From JBBDRV01 sp040905285 (GTDB lineage: Bacteria; Bacteroidota; Rhodothermia; Balneolales; Balneolaceae), in assembly GCA_040905285.1 (NCBI GenBank), contig JBBDRV010000160.1, positions 1 through 29,142 of the forward strand: a stretch of 29,142 nucleotides of DNA, in the 5' to 3' direction. Position 1 is the first letter of the stretch; each line of letters begins with the position of its first letter. The notes below the pieces were generated by a model. The model did no database searches. It saw only the letters and a list, made by a program, of their open reading frames with translations, and was not told the DNA's origin. Shown here one piece after another: positions 7,491 to 15,830 of the stretch. The position numbers and the translations under genes were made by a program.

Positions 7491-10400
7491 ATGAACAAGA
7501 TGACGACAATGGGTATCCGGCGCGGCAGTGGCCGAACTTTTTGGTGGAATGGGATACGGGGAAATTCGACAACAGCAAGGAAACCGGGGAGGCTCCTGGT
7601 GCAAGGTCTGCTGGCAATCGTTCTGACAGTTGCTTCAGCAGGCATTGCGGTTTCCCAGGACAGGCAGGAAAATGCTGACCCGCTGCTTGTTGAAAGTACC
7701 TGGACCGAGGATTTTGCCGGCGGGACGGTCAGTGCCTGGTTCAGCTATCCGCTGTTCGAGGATACGGCATTTGATTTCACACTGATTCCCGGCTTTTACC
7801 GGCCTCAAAACCATCTGCAGGGATTCATTGAAAGCGGGGAGTATTTTTATCCCGTTGATGTTGCTCCCCCTGAAGATGAGGACGGATTTTATCTTCTGCG
7901 CGCCTACAGGCCCAATTCAGCCGGCCGGCAGGAGATTGGCGTGGCCTATAAGAAAACGATGTGGACCCATGACTCGTCGGTTCTGGAGTTTGACTACTGG
8001 CTGCGCTATCCGGTCGATTCGGCCGGTGACCTGCGGGTGGATTTGTCGGGTATGGACGGACGCCGCTACCAGGCTGTGATCAGCGCCCCTGAACGGGCCG
8101 GCTGGCAGAAAGCGGAGCTGGATATCGATGAATTTACAGCTGTAGACGGTACTGTCTTCAGCGTCGGGACCGGCATAGATGCGGTGGCTGTCGTTCTGGA
8201 GCTGGACCGTGGCGCTCCCAGTGAGTATGTGTTTGTGGCGATCGACAATGTTCGTCTGGACGGCCGCATGCAGGCGGGATTTGAGCTTATCTCTCCTGCG
8301 GCGGAACGTTTTGACCACTGGCCCCTCCAGTTTGCCCGCCGTCATGTCCGGCCGGGGGAGCAGCTTTCATTCGACGTCCGCGCCGGGGCGGATTTGACCG
8401 CTGCCACGGCGACGGTTCTGGATCCGTCGGGAGAGCCGCTTTCCTCACCGGTGAGCCTGTCGAATGAAGGGGACGGCCGGTGGGTGGCTGATGAAGGATT
8501 CCGCCTGCCGCCGGAAGCGCTGGGTCCGCTGACGCTTGTGGTGGAAGGGCGCAATTCGCAGGAACAGTTTGCCCGCAGTGAAGTGCGGCTTTGGAACCTG
8601 GAGGACCCGGGACAGCGCCGGCCGCGTGTGCTGTTTACCGAAGAAGGGCGCGAGAACATGCAGGAAAAAATCTCCTCCCACGACAGGTTTGCCGACATCT
8701 GGGAGGGAATCGTTGAACGTGCTGCCGAATCACGGGAAGAGCCGTTTCCAGAGGAAGTGACTTTTCCACAGTTTGATGAAGACTATCTTTTTCCAACCAT
8801 CGGTGACTGGTCTTCCCAGTTTGGCCGCAGCCGGGCCATATTTGACAATGCGCTGGTGTGGTATATGGACGGCGATCCGGAAGCCCGGGATTACGCCATC
8901 GAATCCATGCTGCGGATGGCCGGCTGGGAGCAATGGATCCATCCCTGGTTTCCCGGCCAGGGACGTGCCTCCTATTACCCGCTGGGCCATGCTGTAATGT
9001 ACAACGGCCTCGGCTATGACCTTCTGTATGATGAACTGAGCGAAGAGCAGCGGGAAACAATCCGGCGCGGGGTAATGGAGAACGGCATCATTCCCACCTG
9101 GCAGGAATATTTTGATGATGACCGGATACCGAACAACACCAGCAACTGGATCAGCATGGCGGCCGGCGGTAGCCTGGTCGGGCTGATGGCCTTTTACGAC
9201 GACCTGGAGCAGGATGGATGGGATGCACATGGAGAACCGTGGTTTTCCGGACTGGCTGAAAAAAATCTGGAACTCGCCCGCCGGACGATGATGCCCGACG
9301 GCGGCTACGGCGAAGGAATAGGATACCAGCACATCACCTATAATCACGCACAGGATTTACTGGCTGCCCTGGAGACCATGTTTGGCGTTGAAGATCTGGT
9401 CAGCACACTGAGGTATGATATCGGCCACATTTTCTGGCTCTACATTTCGCTTGATCGCACACATGACGCTCTGGCGATGGGTGATTCCAATCCGCGCAGA
9501 GGTTCCCTCGATTACTGGTCGTGGATCGCCCGGGGAAGTGATGACCCGGTAATGAAATGGTTTTATGCCCAGAGGCCGGGCAGGGGCTGGCCTGCGCTGT
9601 TGTGGGATGAGCCGGATGCGCACCGGCAGGGTGAAGCCCCCGAACATCACCTGCCCGACAGCCGCATTTTTCCCGACAAGGGGAATGCGGTGTTCCGGAC
9701 CGGCTGGCAGAATGACGATGCGGTCTTTGTCTACCGCGCCGGACCGAATTTCAACCACACGCATTTTGACCAGGGCAACTTCCGTTTTTATGCGCTCGGT
9801 GAGGAGCTGATCACCGAGTCGGGACGGGCAAGCTATTACAGCGACCCCTACTACTGGTCCCACTTCATCCAGTCGTCCGGTCACAATACCGTGCTGGTGG
9901 ATAATTTTCCCGAAAGCCAGAGGGCGGGGGATTTCGACAACGAGATATCGGCCTTCACCAGGTACGCCCGGATTACCGACGCGCTGGTTTCCGATGCCGG
10001 CGGATTCGTCGTCTCGGATCTGGCCCCGGTTTACCGGGCGGGTCTGGACAGGCTGACGCGCCGGATCTGGTTTGCCGATCCGGGATACGCGATTCTGGAG
10101 GACAGGATTGTCTCTTCGGGCGATCCCCATATCTACCAGGTGCAGCTGTATCCACCGGATCTGGGAGCGCTTGACATCAACAGTGACCGGGAAGCGCGAA
10201 TCCGAAAGGGCGATGCACAGATGCGGATCCGGGTTCTTGCGCCCGACTCCCCGCGCCTGGTGGCCAAGCGGTATCCGTTTGCCAACCGCCATATCACAAA
10301 TGAGGCGCCGCTGCATCCGCAGGGAGCTTTGCAGATTACGCACGATGAGCCGCTGCAATCCCAGACATTCCGGGTTGTTATGGCCCCGGAGAAAGAGGGA

Positions 10401-10904
10401 GCCGGCATGCCGGAGATGATCCGGGAGATCGAAGGGGACGGCTATGAGGGTGTGGAACTGGAATTCGCAGACGGACGTGTGGACCGGTTCTATTTTACGG
10501 ACAGCGTTTCGGACGGGTTTACCGGCACAGAGGCCGGCGGGGAGTTCAGCACGGATGCCCGCTCGGTGTTTGTCAGTCTTGATGCGGATGGCGGGCTGCG
10601 TGCGCTCACGCTGGAGGGAGCCACACGGTTCACATACGGTGACCGGTTCAGCTTTTCTTCCGGCAGTGCGGCTCATATAGCCATGACGCCGACGGCCGGC
10701 GGCGGGGAAAAGGTGAGCCTCTCGGGCCCGATGGAGTCTGCAGAGGAGATCCGTGCGGATTTCACGACAAGTGCGGGCGGGCGTGTGACTGTGGCCGATC
10801 CGGAGCGGGGGGAAAGCCGGCTGGACAGCAGCCGGAGCCGCAGGGGAGGGACGGAAGCTTCCGTAATCCTGTCGGGTGGCCCTCTGGAGATTGACATACA
10901 GTAA
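7491..10904 (+). CDS. exported heparinase II/III-like polysaccharide lyase, multidomain
   Basis: 1137 aa. The start at 7491 follows AAAGAGG by a few bases. The N-terminus is unusually long for a signal (34 mostly polar residues), then LLVQGLLAIVLTVASAGIA and a likely cleavage AVS|Q56. About residues 60-265 look like a beta-sandwich carbohydrate-binding module, and 266-375 like an Ig/Y_Y_Y-type module. An alpha/alpha toroid covers about 380-690 (RPRVLFTEEGRENM, N548-N549-T-S-N-W, GGYGEGIGYQHITYNHAQ). The heparinase II/III beta domain starts near 700 (GNAVFRTGW, H756 and H758 in FNHTHFDQGNFRFYALGEEL, SSGHNTVLVD). It probably cleaves a uronic-acid polysaccharide by beta-elimination in the periplasm or outside. 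The exact PL family (PL12, 15, 17, 21, 40 or unclassified) cannot be set by eye. The Asn-Asn motif lacks the following His seen in PL17-type alginate lyases. A 250-bp gap upstream may carry its own promoter. Confidence 0.85.
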   Translation: MNKMTTMGIRRGSGRTFWWNGIRGNSTTARKPGRLLVQGLLAIVLTVASAGIAVSQDRQENADPLLVESTWTEDFAGGTVSAWFSYPLFEDTAFDFTLIPGFYRPQNHLQGFIESGEYFYPVDVAPPEDEDGFYLLRAYRPNSAGRQEIGVAYKKTMWTHDSSVLEFDYWLRYPVDSAGDLRVDLSGMDGRRYQAVISAPERAGWQKAELDIDEFTAVDGTVFSVGTGIDAVAVVLELDRGAPSEYVFVAIDNVRLDGRMQAGFELISPAAERFDHWPLQFARRHVRPGEQLSFDVRAGADLTAATATVLDPSGEPLSSPVSLSNEGDGRWVADEGFRLPPEALGPLTLVVEGRNSQEQFARSEVRLWNLEDPGQRRPRVLFTEEGRENMQEKISSHDRFADIWEGIVERAAESREEPFPEEVTFPQFDEDYLFPTIGDWSSQFGRSRAIFDNALVWYMDGDPEARDYAIESMLRMAGWEQWIHPWFPGQGRASYYPLGHAVMYNGLGYDLLYDELSEEQRETIRRGVMENGIIPTWQEYFDDDRIPNNTSNWISMAAGGSLVGLMAFYDDLEQDGWDAHGEPWFSGLAEKNLELARRTMMPDGGYGEGIGYQHITYNHAQDLLAALETMFGVEDLVSTLRYDIGHIFWLYISLDRTHDALAMGDSNPRRGSLDYWSWIARGSDDPVMKWFYAQRPGRGWPALLWDEPDAHRQGEAPEHHLPDSRIFPDKGNAVFRTGWQNDDAVFVYRAGPNFNHTHFDQGNFRFYALGEELITESGRASYYSDPYYWSHFIQSSGHNTVLVDNFPESQRAGDFDNEISAFTRYARITDALVSDAGGFVVSDLAPVYRAGLDRLTRRIWFADPGYAILEDRIVSSGDPHIYQVQLYPPDLGALDINSDREARIRKGDAQMRIRVLAPDSPRLVAKRYPFANRHITNEAPLHPQGALQITHDEPLQSQTFRVVMAPEKEGAGMPEMIREIEGDGYEGVELEFADGRVDRFYFTDSVSDGFTGTEAGGEFSTDARSVFVSLDADGGLRALTLEGATRFTYGDRFSFSSGSAAHIAMTPTAGGGEKVSLSGPMESAEEIRADFTTSAGGRVTVADPERGESRLDSSRSRRGGTEASVILSGGPLEIDIQ

Positions 10905-11022
10905 CGGGAATATTCAGGTAAGGCATTCGGTGCAAGAAGGTCGGTGTGAATCAGCGCCGTTTCGCGGGTTGAACAGGAAAGCCCGCACTAACTGCAAAAG
11001 TAAAATCAAAGGTACTATTATT

Positions 11023-12660
11023 ATGCTCACCAGAAGAAAAGTATTAAAGATACTCTCCACTCTGCCGCTGGGCGGGATTGCAGCGACAGGATTGGCCGGA
11101 AATGAGACATTGAACAGATTTTCGCACCCCGTGTTTTCAGGCAGGACGGAATCACAGGGGCCTTTATCCGTCGGTCCCGATCTGTTCCGGTCGATCGGTG
11201 TTGAGCCGGTTATCAACTGTCGGGGCACATTCACGATAATCGGCGGCTCCATTGAGCATCCCCACGTCAAGTCAGCCATGAGGGCCGCCTCCAATGATTT
11301 TATCCAGTATGATGAGCTGGCCGAAGGTATCGGCGCCCGGCTGGCTGAATTGACAGGTGCGGAGTGGGGAATGGTTTCCGCCGGTTGTGCCGCTGCCCTG
11401 AAGCATGTAACCGCCGCCTGTGTTACAGGGGGAAATCCCGAGAAGCTGATACGGATCCCCGATCTGACCGGTTTAGAGAAAACGGAGGTTATCATGCCCC
11501 GGCATTCCCGGACGGTCTACGATCACGCCATCCGGAATATCGGGGTAGACATTGTCATGGTGGATTCGGCCGAAGAGCTTGAAAGTGCAATGGGTCCGAG
11601 AACGGCGATGATCTGTCTCATGTCGGGGCGTACCGGTCCGCTCGGTCTGAAAAATGTTGCCAGGATGGCCAAACCGAAGGCAATTCCTGTGCTGGTGGAT
11701 GCCGCGGCCGAAGACCTGACGATCCCGAATGTGCATCTGCGGGATGGAGCGACAGTGGTGGCGTACAGCGGAGGCAAAGCTCTCTGCGGACCACAGTGTT
11801 CAGGCCTTATCCTGGGGGATAAAAATATTCTGATGTCGGCATGGCAGGCAAGTTCACCACATCACGGGCCCGGAAGGGACAATAAAGTAGGGCGTGAAGA
11901 GATGATCGGACTGCTGGCTGCCGTTGAAGCCTGGGTGATTCGCGATCATGAAGCTGAATGGGAAACCTGGCTCTCCTGGCTCGACACCATCTCCGCAAAA
12001 GTTACAGAAATTGACGGCATCCAAACGGCGGTTGAGGAGCCGGAAGGTCTGGGCAACCGGACACCGCGCCTGGCTGTCAGCTGGAATCCGGATGAGCTGC
12101 ATATCAGCGGAGAAGAAGTGGCTGAAGAGCTGGGAAGAAGCAAACCGAGGATTGCTCTCGGCAGCCGGAGCCGGGACGGCATGACTTCTGTCGTGATTAC
12201 GACAGGGCAGATGCAGCCCGGAAACGATCAGGTTGTGGCTGATCGTCTTTATGAAGTCCTTTCCCGTACCCACAGCCCCGAGGAATCCATGGCGTCTCCC
12301 GCGGAGACGGTAACGGGCCGGTGGAATGTGGATGTCGAATTCTACAACAGCCAGAGCGAACATACGTTTTTTATTGAACAACAGGATGGAAACTGGATTC
12401 AGGGTTCGCACAAGGGAGACTTTTCGACTCGTGACATGGCCGGAACCATTGAGGGGAACGAGGTAAAACTGGTCAGTACAGACCGCCGGCCGGGAAATCG
12501 AATCACATACATCTTTATCGGTTCACTTTCCGGGGACAATCTTTCCGGCCGTCTGTTTATGGGAGAATATCTTGATGCGTCTTTCAGGGCGACACGTCAT
12601 GACTATCCGGAAAGCCGCAGAAGGGTCAGGGTTCCCGGGGGGCCACCGCTGGCGACCTGA
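11023..12660 (+). CDS. Tat-signal SelA-like PLP enzyme with C-terminal beta domain
   Basis: 545 aa from the ATG at 11023. Further upstream starts overlap the previous gene and precede no signal. TRRKVLKIL followed by STLPLGGIAATGLA is a twin-arginine-type signal. The core (about 45-410) is the SelA/DgaE-like fold-type I PLP family: GVEPVINCRGTFTIIGGS, YDELAEGIGARLAELTGAEW, VSAGCAAALKHVTAACV, VLVDAAAED (D226) and YSGGKALCGPQCSGLILG, where K252 is the expected Schiff-base lysine. Residues about 427-530 form a separate beta-rich domain (TVTGRWNVDVEFYNSQSEHT, FIEQQDGNWIQGSHKGDF, GTIEGNEVKL, LSGDNLSGRLFMGEY), of a kind I recall at the C-terminus of secreted amidohydrolases. Cytosolic relatives are selenocysteine synthase and D-glucosaminate-6-P ammonia-lyase. 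An exported lyase or racemase on an amino sugar or amino acid is possible, but the substrate is unknown. Confidence 0.85.
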   Translation: MLTRRKVLKILSTLPLGGIAATGLAGNETLNRFSHPVFSGRTESQGPLSVGPDLFRSIGVEPVINCRGTFTIIGGSIEHPHVKSAMRAASNDFIQYDELAEGIGARLAELTGAEWGMVSAGCAAALKHVTAACVTGGNPEKLIRIPDLTGLEKTEVIMPRHSRTVYDHAIRNIGVDIVMVDSAEELESAMGPRTAMICLMSGRTGPLGLKNVARMAKPKAIPVLVDAAAEDLTIPNVHLRDGATVVAYSGGKALCGPQCSGLILGDKNILMSAWQASSPHHGPGRDNKVGREEMIGLLAAVEAWVIRDHEAEWETWLSWLDTISAKVTEIDGIQTAVEEPEGLGNRTPRLAVSWNPDELHISGEEVAEELGRSKPRIALGSRSRDGMTSVVITTGQMQPGNDQVVADRLYEVLSRTHSPEESMASPAETVTGRWNVDVEFYNSQSEHTFFIEQQDGNWIQGSHKGDFSTRDMAGTIEGNEVKLVSTDRRPGNRITYIFIGSLSGDNLSGRLFMGEYLDASFRATRHDYPESRRRVRVPGGPPLAT

Positions 12661-12789
12661 TAAAAATGGAGGACGGTCCAGCAAGGTCGATGAACCTGCC
12701 GGGCTGTATCTTCATATCCGGTGTAGGATACAGGAAATTCCGAATCTGAATTAAATATGGTGGTTGTATGATCGCCTGTATGATTGTAT

Positions 12790-13809
12790 ATGACTGACAG
12801 ACTGACTGTGTTGGCAATGACCGGATTTTTCATGCTTCTGACAGGAGTTGCCTGCAGCGATTCCAGCGATAGCCATGAGATGGACGGAAAGCCTGCCGCT
12901 GTTATTTTTGACACGGATATGGCGACGGATTGCGATGATGCAGGTGCCCTGGCAATGCTTCATGCACTGGAACGGAAGGGGGAAGCGACTATCCTGGCGA
13001 CGGTCGTGAACAACAAAGGTGATCATTCTGCCGGAATGGTGGCGGCCATTAATGCATTTTACGGACGTCCCGGCCTTTTGACGGGAGCCTATCTCGGTGA
13101 CGTAGTCAGCACCGAACCCCGGCCGTTTTTTGCGGAAATCGCGCAGGACACGGAAATGTACGGCCACACAGCTGCCACACGGATCGGGTTTCCGGATGCT
13201 GTGGAGGTTTACCGGCGGGTGTTGGCAGATGCAGGGCCGAGTGAAGTGGTTGTCGTAAGCGTCGGACATCTCAATAACCTCCATGATCTGCTGCAATCCG
13301 GCCCAGACAGATATAGTTCGCTCAACGGTATGGAACTGGTGCGCCGGAAAGTGGATCATCTGGTCGTGATGGGTGGACATTATCCGTCAGGTAGGGAACA
13401 TAATTTTGCTGCAAGAGAGAGTCACCGGTTTACGGGTGCGGCGCTAGACCGGTGGCCTACCCGGATACTGTTTTCAGGATATGAACTGGGAGAAAACATC
13501 CTGACTGGTCCGGCTCTCAATGTGCTGGATCCCAGCCATCCGGTTTACCGGGCATATGCCGATCACCCATCCGATCCGCTGGTAAACGGCAGACAGAGCT
13601 GGGATCAGACAGCCGTACTGGCCGCAGTCAGAAATCCGGAGTTCTACTGGGACCTGAGCGGACCCGGCCGTGTTACAGTGGATGAAGACGGGAGTAATTC
13701 ATGGGTGGATGATCCTGAAGGCCGCCATCTCTACCTGATTGAAAGGGAAGTGCCGGGTCCTGAAAAAGTGGCGTCGATCATCGGGGAACTGATGGGGGAT
13801 ATGCCCTGA
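12790..13809 (+). CDS. lipoprotein nucleoside hydrolase (IU-NH superfamily)
   Basis: 339 aa from the ATG at 12790. A TTG two codons earlier is possible but less likely. The N-terminal signal MTDRLTVLAMTGFFMLLTGV is followed by AC22, a lipobox-like site, so the protein should be membrane-anchored on the periplasmic or outer face. The nucleoside hydrolase calcium/ribose motif is present in the extended form DTDMATDCDDAGALAML (D41, D43, D47, D49, D50), followed by ILATVVNNKGDHSAGMVAAI and the central VVVVSVGHLNNLHDLL and DHLVVMGGHYPSG. Family members hydrolyse N-glycosidic bonds of nucleosides. Some exported relatives sit in glycan-degradation clusters with unknown substrates. It is the last gene of the carbohydrate run, 129 bp after the SelA-like gene, and is followed by a hairpin at 13862-13907. 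Family assignment is firm and substrate is not. Confidence 0.87.
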   Translation: MTDRLTVLAMTGFFMLLTGVACSDSSDSHEMDGKPAAVIFDTDMATDCDDAGALAMLHALERKGEATILATVVNNKGDHSAGMVAAINAFYGRPGLLTGAYLGDVVSTEPRPFFAEIAQDTEMYGHTAATRIGFPDAVEVYRRVLADAGPSEVVVVSVGHLNNLHDLLQSGPDRYSSLNGMELVRRKVDHLVVMGGHYPSGREHNFAARESHRFTGAALDRWPTRILFSGYELGENILTGPALNVLDPSHPVYRAYADHPSDPLVNGRQSWDQTAVLAAVRNPEFYWDLSGPGRVTVDEDGSNSWVDDPEGRHLYLIEREVPGPEKVASIIGELMGDMP

Positions 13810-13861
13810 TTGTAAATCCTGATGACACCCTGATCATATCATGATTACAAATGTTACAGGC

Positions 13862-13907
13862 CCTGACCGCAAATCCGGCTTACAAATAAAAACCGGATTA
13901 CGTCAGG
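13862..13907 (+). terminator. hairpin after the carbohydrate gene run
   Basis: Two stacked inverted repeats: outer CCTGAC (13862-13867) with GTCAGG (13902-13907), inner AATCCGG (13872-13878) with CCGGATT (13893-13899), giving 13 bp of stem with an internal loop and an A-rich 14-nt loop. Only TTT follows, so it is a weak or factor-assisted terminator at best. It lies 53 bp past the nucleoside-hydrolase stop and 173 bp before tetR, a sensible place to end the upstream transcript. Confidence 0.5.
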
Positions 13908-14051
13908 TTTCCGGTGCATTGAGTTGCCGTCGGTAGTATCGCTCTGTTTTTATCTGCCCGCCAGTCATTTCTGTTTACCCTTCTGCAATCCCCCGGTTAT
14001 TTTACGAAATTTATCTTGTAGTGTAATAAATGATTCAGTACCATGTGCCGC

Positions 14052-14065
14052 TGAATGAACATTCA
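14052..14065. promoter_or_regulatory. palindromic operator candidate for the TetR regulator
   Basis: TGAATG-AA-CATTCA, a 6-bp inverted repeat with a 2-bp centre, ending 14 bp before the TetR start codon. It resembles TGAATGA-type half-sites bound by TetR-family repressors such as FadR-like proteins. A wider imperfect pair ATTCAG/CTGAAT overlaps it (14033-14038 with 14051-14056). Autoregulation of the efflux operon through this site is inference. Confidence 0.45.
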
Positions 14066-14079
14066 ATCAATCACTGCAG

Positions 14080-14643
14080 ATGGACAAATTGTCCGATAAA
14101 AAAAGAGCCATATTCGACAGCACCCTGGAGCTGGTCAGAGACCACGGTTTCCACGGGACCACCATGAATCAGGTGGCTAAAAATGCATCGGTGGCGGCAG
14201 GTACGATATATCACTATTTCGACAGTAAAGATCAGTTGGTCTGTGAACTGTATCACTACAACCGGGATCTGGTTATCAGGGTGATCGAAGAGGCTATTGA
14301 AGAACAGAGTTCCTGTAAGGAAAACTACTCGAATATATGGTCCAGTCTCTATCGTTTCTATGTCAGAAATACGGATACGCTTATTTTTTTCGAACAGTTT
14401 ATCAATTCTCCCTACAACACGAACAAGGATCATGCACATTACCAGGGGCCGCTTTACCAATTCTTTAAAACAGGCTCCGAAAAAGGCCAGCTGAAGTCAA
14501 TAAAACCGGAAATTGCAATCGTACTTACGATGTCCAGCATTGCCTCGACTGCCAAACTAAACAAATTCGGGAAAATCTCCCTGAGTGACCATGACCTGGA
14601 AAATATTGTGGATATACTCTGGGATGGAATAGCCCGGCACTGA
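14080..14643 (+). CDS. TetR/AcrR-family transcriptional regulator
   Basis: 187 aa. Helices 1-3 of a TetR DNA-binding domain are clear: RAIFDSTLELVRDHGFHGTT, then MNQVAKNASVAAGTIYHYFD, then SKDQLVCELYHYN, with the helix-turn-helix at about residues 28-47. The remaining 130 residues form an all-helical ligand/dimer domain with no strong similarity I recognise. The gene heads the efflux operon (adaptor, pump, outer-membrane factor on the same strand, first gap 62 bp). It is therefore the likely local repressor, derepressed by a pump substrate. A palindrome sits just upstream of its start. The length is normal and the reading frame intact. Confidence 0.92.
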   Translation: MDKLSDKKRAIFDSTLELVRDHGFHGTTMNQVAKNASVAAGTIYHYFDSKDQLVCELYHYNRDLVIRVIEEAIEEQSSCKENYSNIWSSLYRFYVRNTDTLIFFEQFINSPYNTNKDHAHYQGPLYQFFKTGSEKGQLKSIKPEIAIVLTMSSIASTAKLNKFGKISLSDHDLENIVDILWDGIARH

Positions 14644-14705
14644 TCTAATCCTGCCAGTTTCCGCCGGTTTTTCAAAACGAAAATAGGTACAACCATAATG
14701 AAAGA

Positions 14706-15821
14706 ATGAAAAAATTACGCTATACCGGTATGATTGCAAGCCTGTTTCTGTTTATTTCATGCCAGGCCAATTCCGGGGAAGAGGGGGTCGTGAGACCTGC
14801 ACCTTACCCGGTTGTCGATATACCTCTCACTACTGTAACGAGCTACACCGCCTATCCCGCAAGCGTAGAGGGGGTTGTCAACAGTGGTGTCCGGGCCAAG
14901 GTTTCCGGCTATATCACAGGCGTTCTGGTGGATGAAGGAGAAAAAGTTGCAAAAGGCCAGACTCTCTTTAAACTCGAAACCGCATCCCTGACACAGGATG
15001 CCGAGGCCGCAGGTGCAAATGTTCATGCGGCGCAGGTTGAAGTGAACAAGCTCATACCCCTGGTGGAAAAAGGCATCATCAGCCAGGTGCAACTGGAAAC
15101 AGCCCGGGCGCGTCTTTCCCAGGCACAGGCGGCATACAACAGCATTACCGCCAACATCGATTATGCAACCATTAAAAGTCCCGTAGACGGCTATGTCGGT
15201 GCCATTCCTTTCCGGGAAGGAGCACTGGTGAGTCCCGGTGACTCCGAACCCTTAACGGTGGTTACCGATATAGATGAGGTCTATGTCTTTTTTTCCATGA
15301 ATGAGCGGGACTATCTGAATTTTCTCCAGACGACCGAAGGAAGCAGCCTGTCTGAGAAAATCAGGAATTTTCCCCTGGTCGAGCTCCAACTGGTCAACGG
15401 CGAGATCTATGAACTGAAAGGAGAGATAGAAACTGTCACCGGCCAGGTCAACAGATCAACCGGAACTGTCAGCTTCAGGGCCTCTTTTCCCAATCCGGGC
15501 CACATTCTGGCTAACGGAAACAGCGGCAGTATTCGGATACCGAAAACCTACGAAAATGTCGCGGTCGTTCCGGAGTCCAGTACATTTGAACAACAGGGCC
15601 GGGTGTATGTCTACCGGGTGCAGGGAGATTCCCTTGCCGTATCCTCCGCAATACAAGTCACAGACCGGGTGGATAATCTGGTGGTGGTATCATCGGGAAT
15701 TGAAGCGGGTGAACGGATAGTGGCCCAGGGTGTGGGAGTGCTTCGCAACAACACGCCGATTCAACCGGAGCCCGTCGCTTTTGAAAGCATTTCCAATTCT
15801 CTGAACATCGTATTCAAATAA
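14706..15821 (+). CDS. RND efflux periplasmic adaptor (AcrA/MexA-like) lipoprotein
   Basis: 371 aa. The signal MKKLRYTGMIASLFLFIS ends in lipobox-like FISC19, so it should be lipid-anchored in the inner membrane facing the periplasm. The membrane-fusion-protein order is intact: N-terminal beta strand, half lipoyl domain (GVRAKVSGYITGVLVDEGEK, then VAKGQTLFKLE), alpha-hairpin with heptads (about 95-150: DAEAAGANVHAAQVEVNKL, ISQVQLETARARLSQAQAAY), second lipoyl half (YATIKSPVDGYVGAIPFREG), beta-barrel (VYVFFSMNERDYLNFL) and membrane-proximal domain (VAVVPESSTFEQQGRVYVYR). It links the pump at 15831 to the outer-membrane factor at 19029 and lies only 9 bp before the pump gene. Confidence 0.93.
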   Translation: MKKLRYTGMIASLFLFISCQANSGEEGVVRPAPYPVVDIPLTTVTSYTAYPASVEGVVNSGVRAKVSGYITGVLVDEGEKVAKGQTLFKLETASLTQDAEAAGANVHAAQVEVNKLIPLVEKGIISQVQLETARARLSQAQAAYNSITANIDYATIKSPVDGYVGAIPFREGALVSPGDSEPLTVVTDIDEVYVFFSMNERDYLNFLQTTEGSSLSEKIRNFPLVELQLVNGEIYELKGEIETVTGQVNRSTGTVSFRASFPNPGHILANGNSGSIRIPKTYENVAVVPESSTFEQQGRVYVYRVQGDSLAVSSAIQVTDRVDNLVVVSSGIEAGERIVAQGVGVLRNNTPIQPEPVAFESISNSLNIVFK

Positions 15822-15830
15822 TATTTTATA

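Noticed and set aside
9357..10676. A 439-codon minus-strand frame inside the heparinase-like gene.
   Set aside because: Its composition is arginine/proline/valine-rich with no motif, and the + strand here encodes conserved heparinase II/III sequence. It is an antisense shadow of a GC-rich gene.
10876..11022. Longer N-terminus for the SelA-like protein.
   Set aside because: It would overlap the upstream gene, add 49 non-conserved-looking residues and bury the twin-arginine signal. The ATG at 11023 puts that signal at residue 3.
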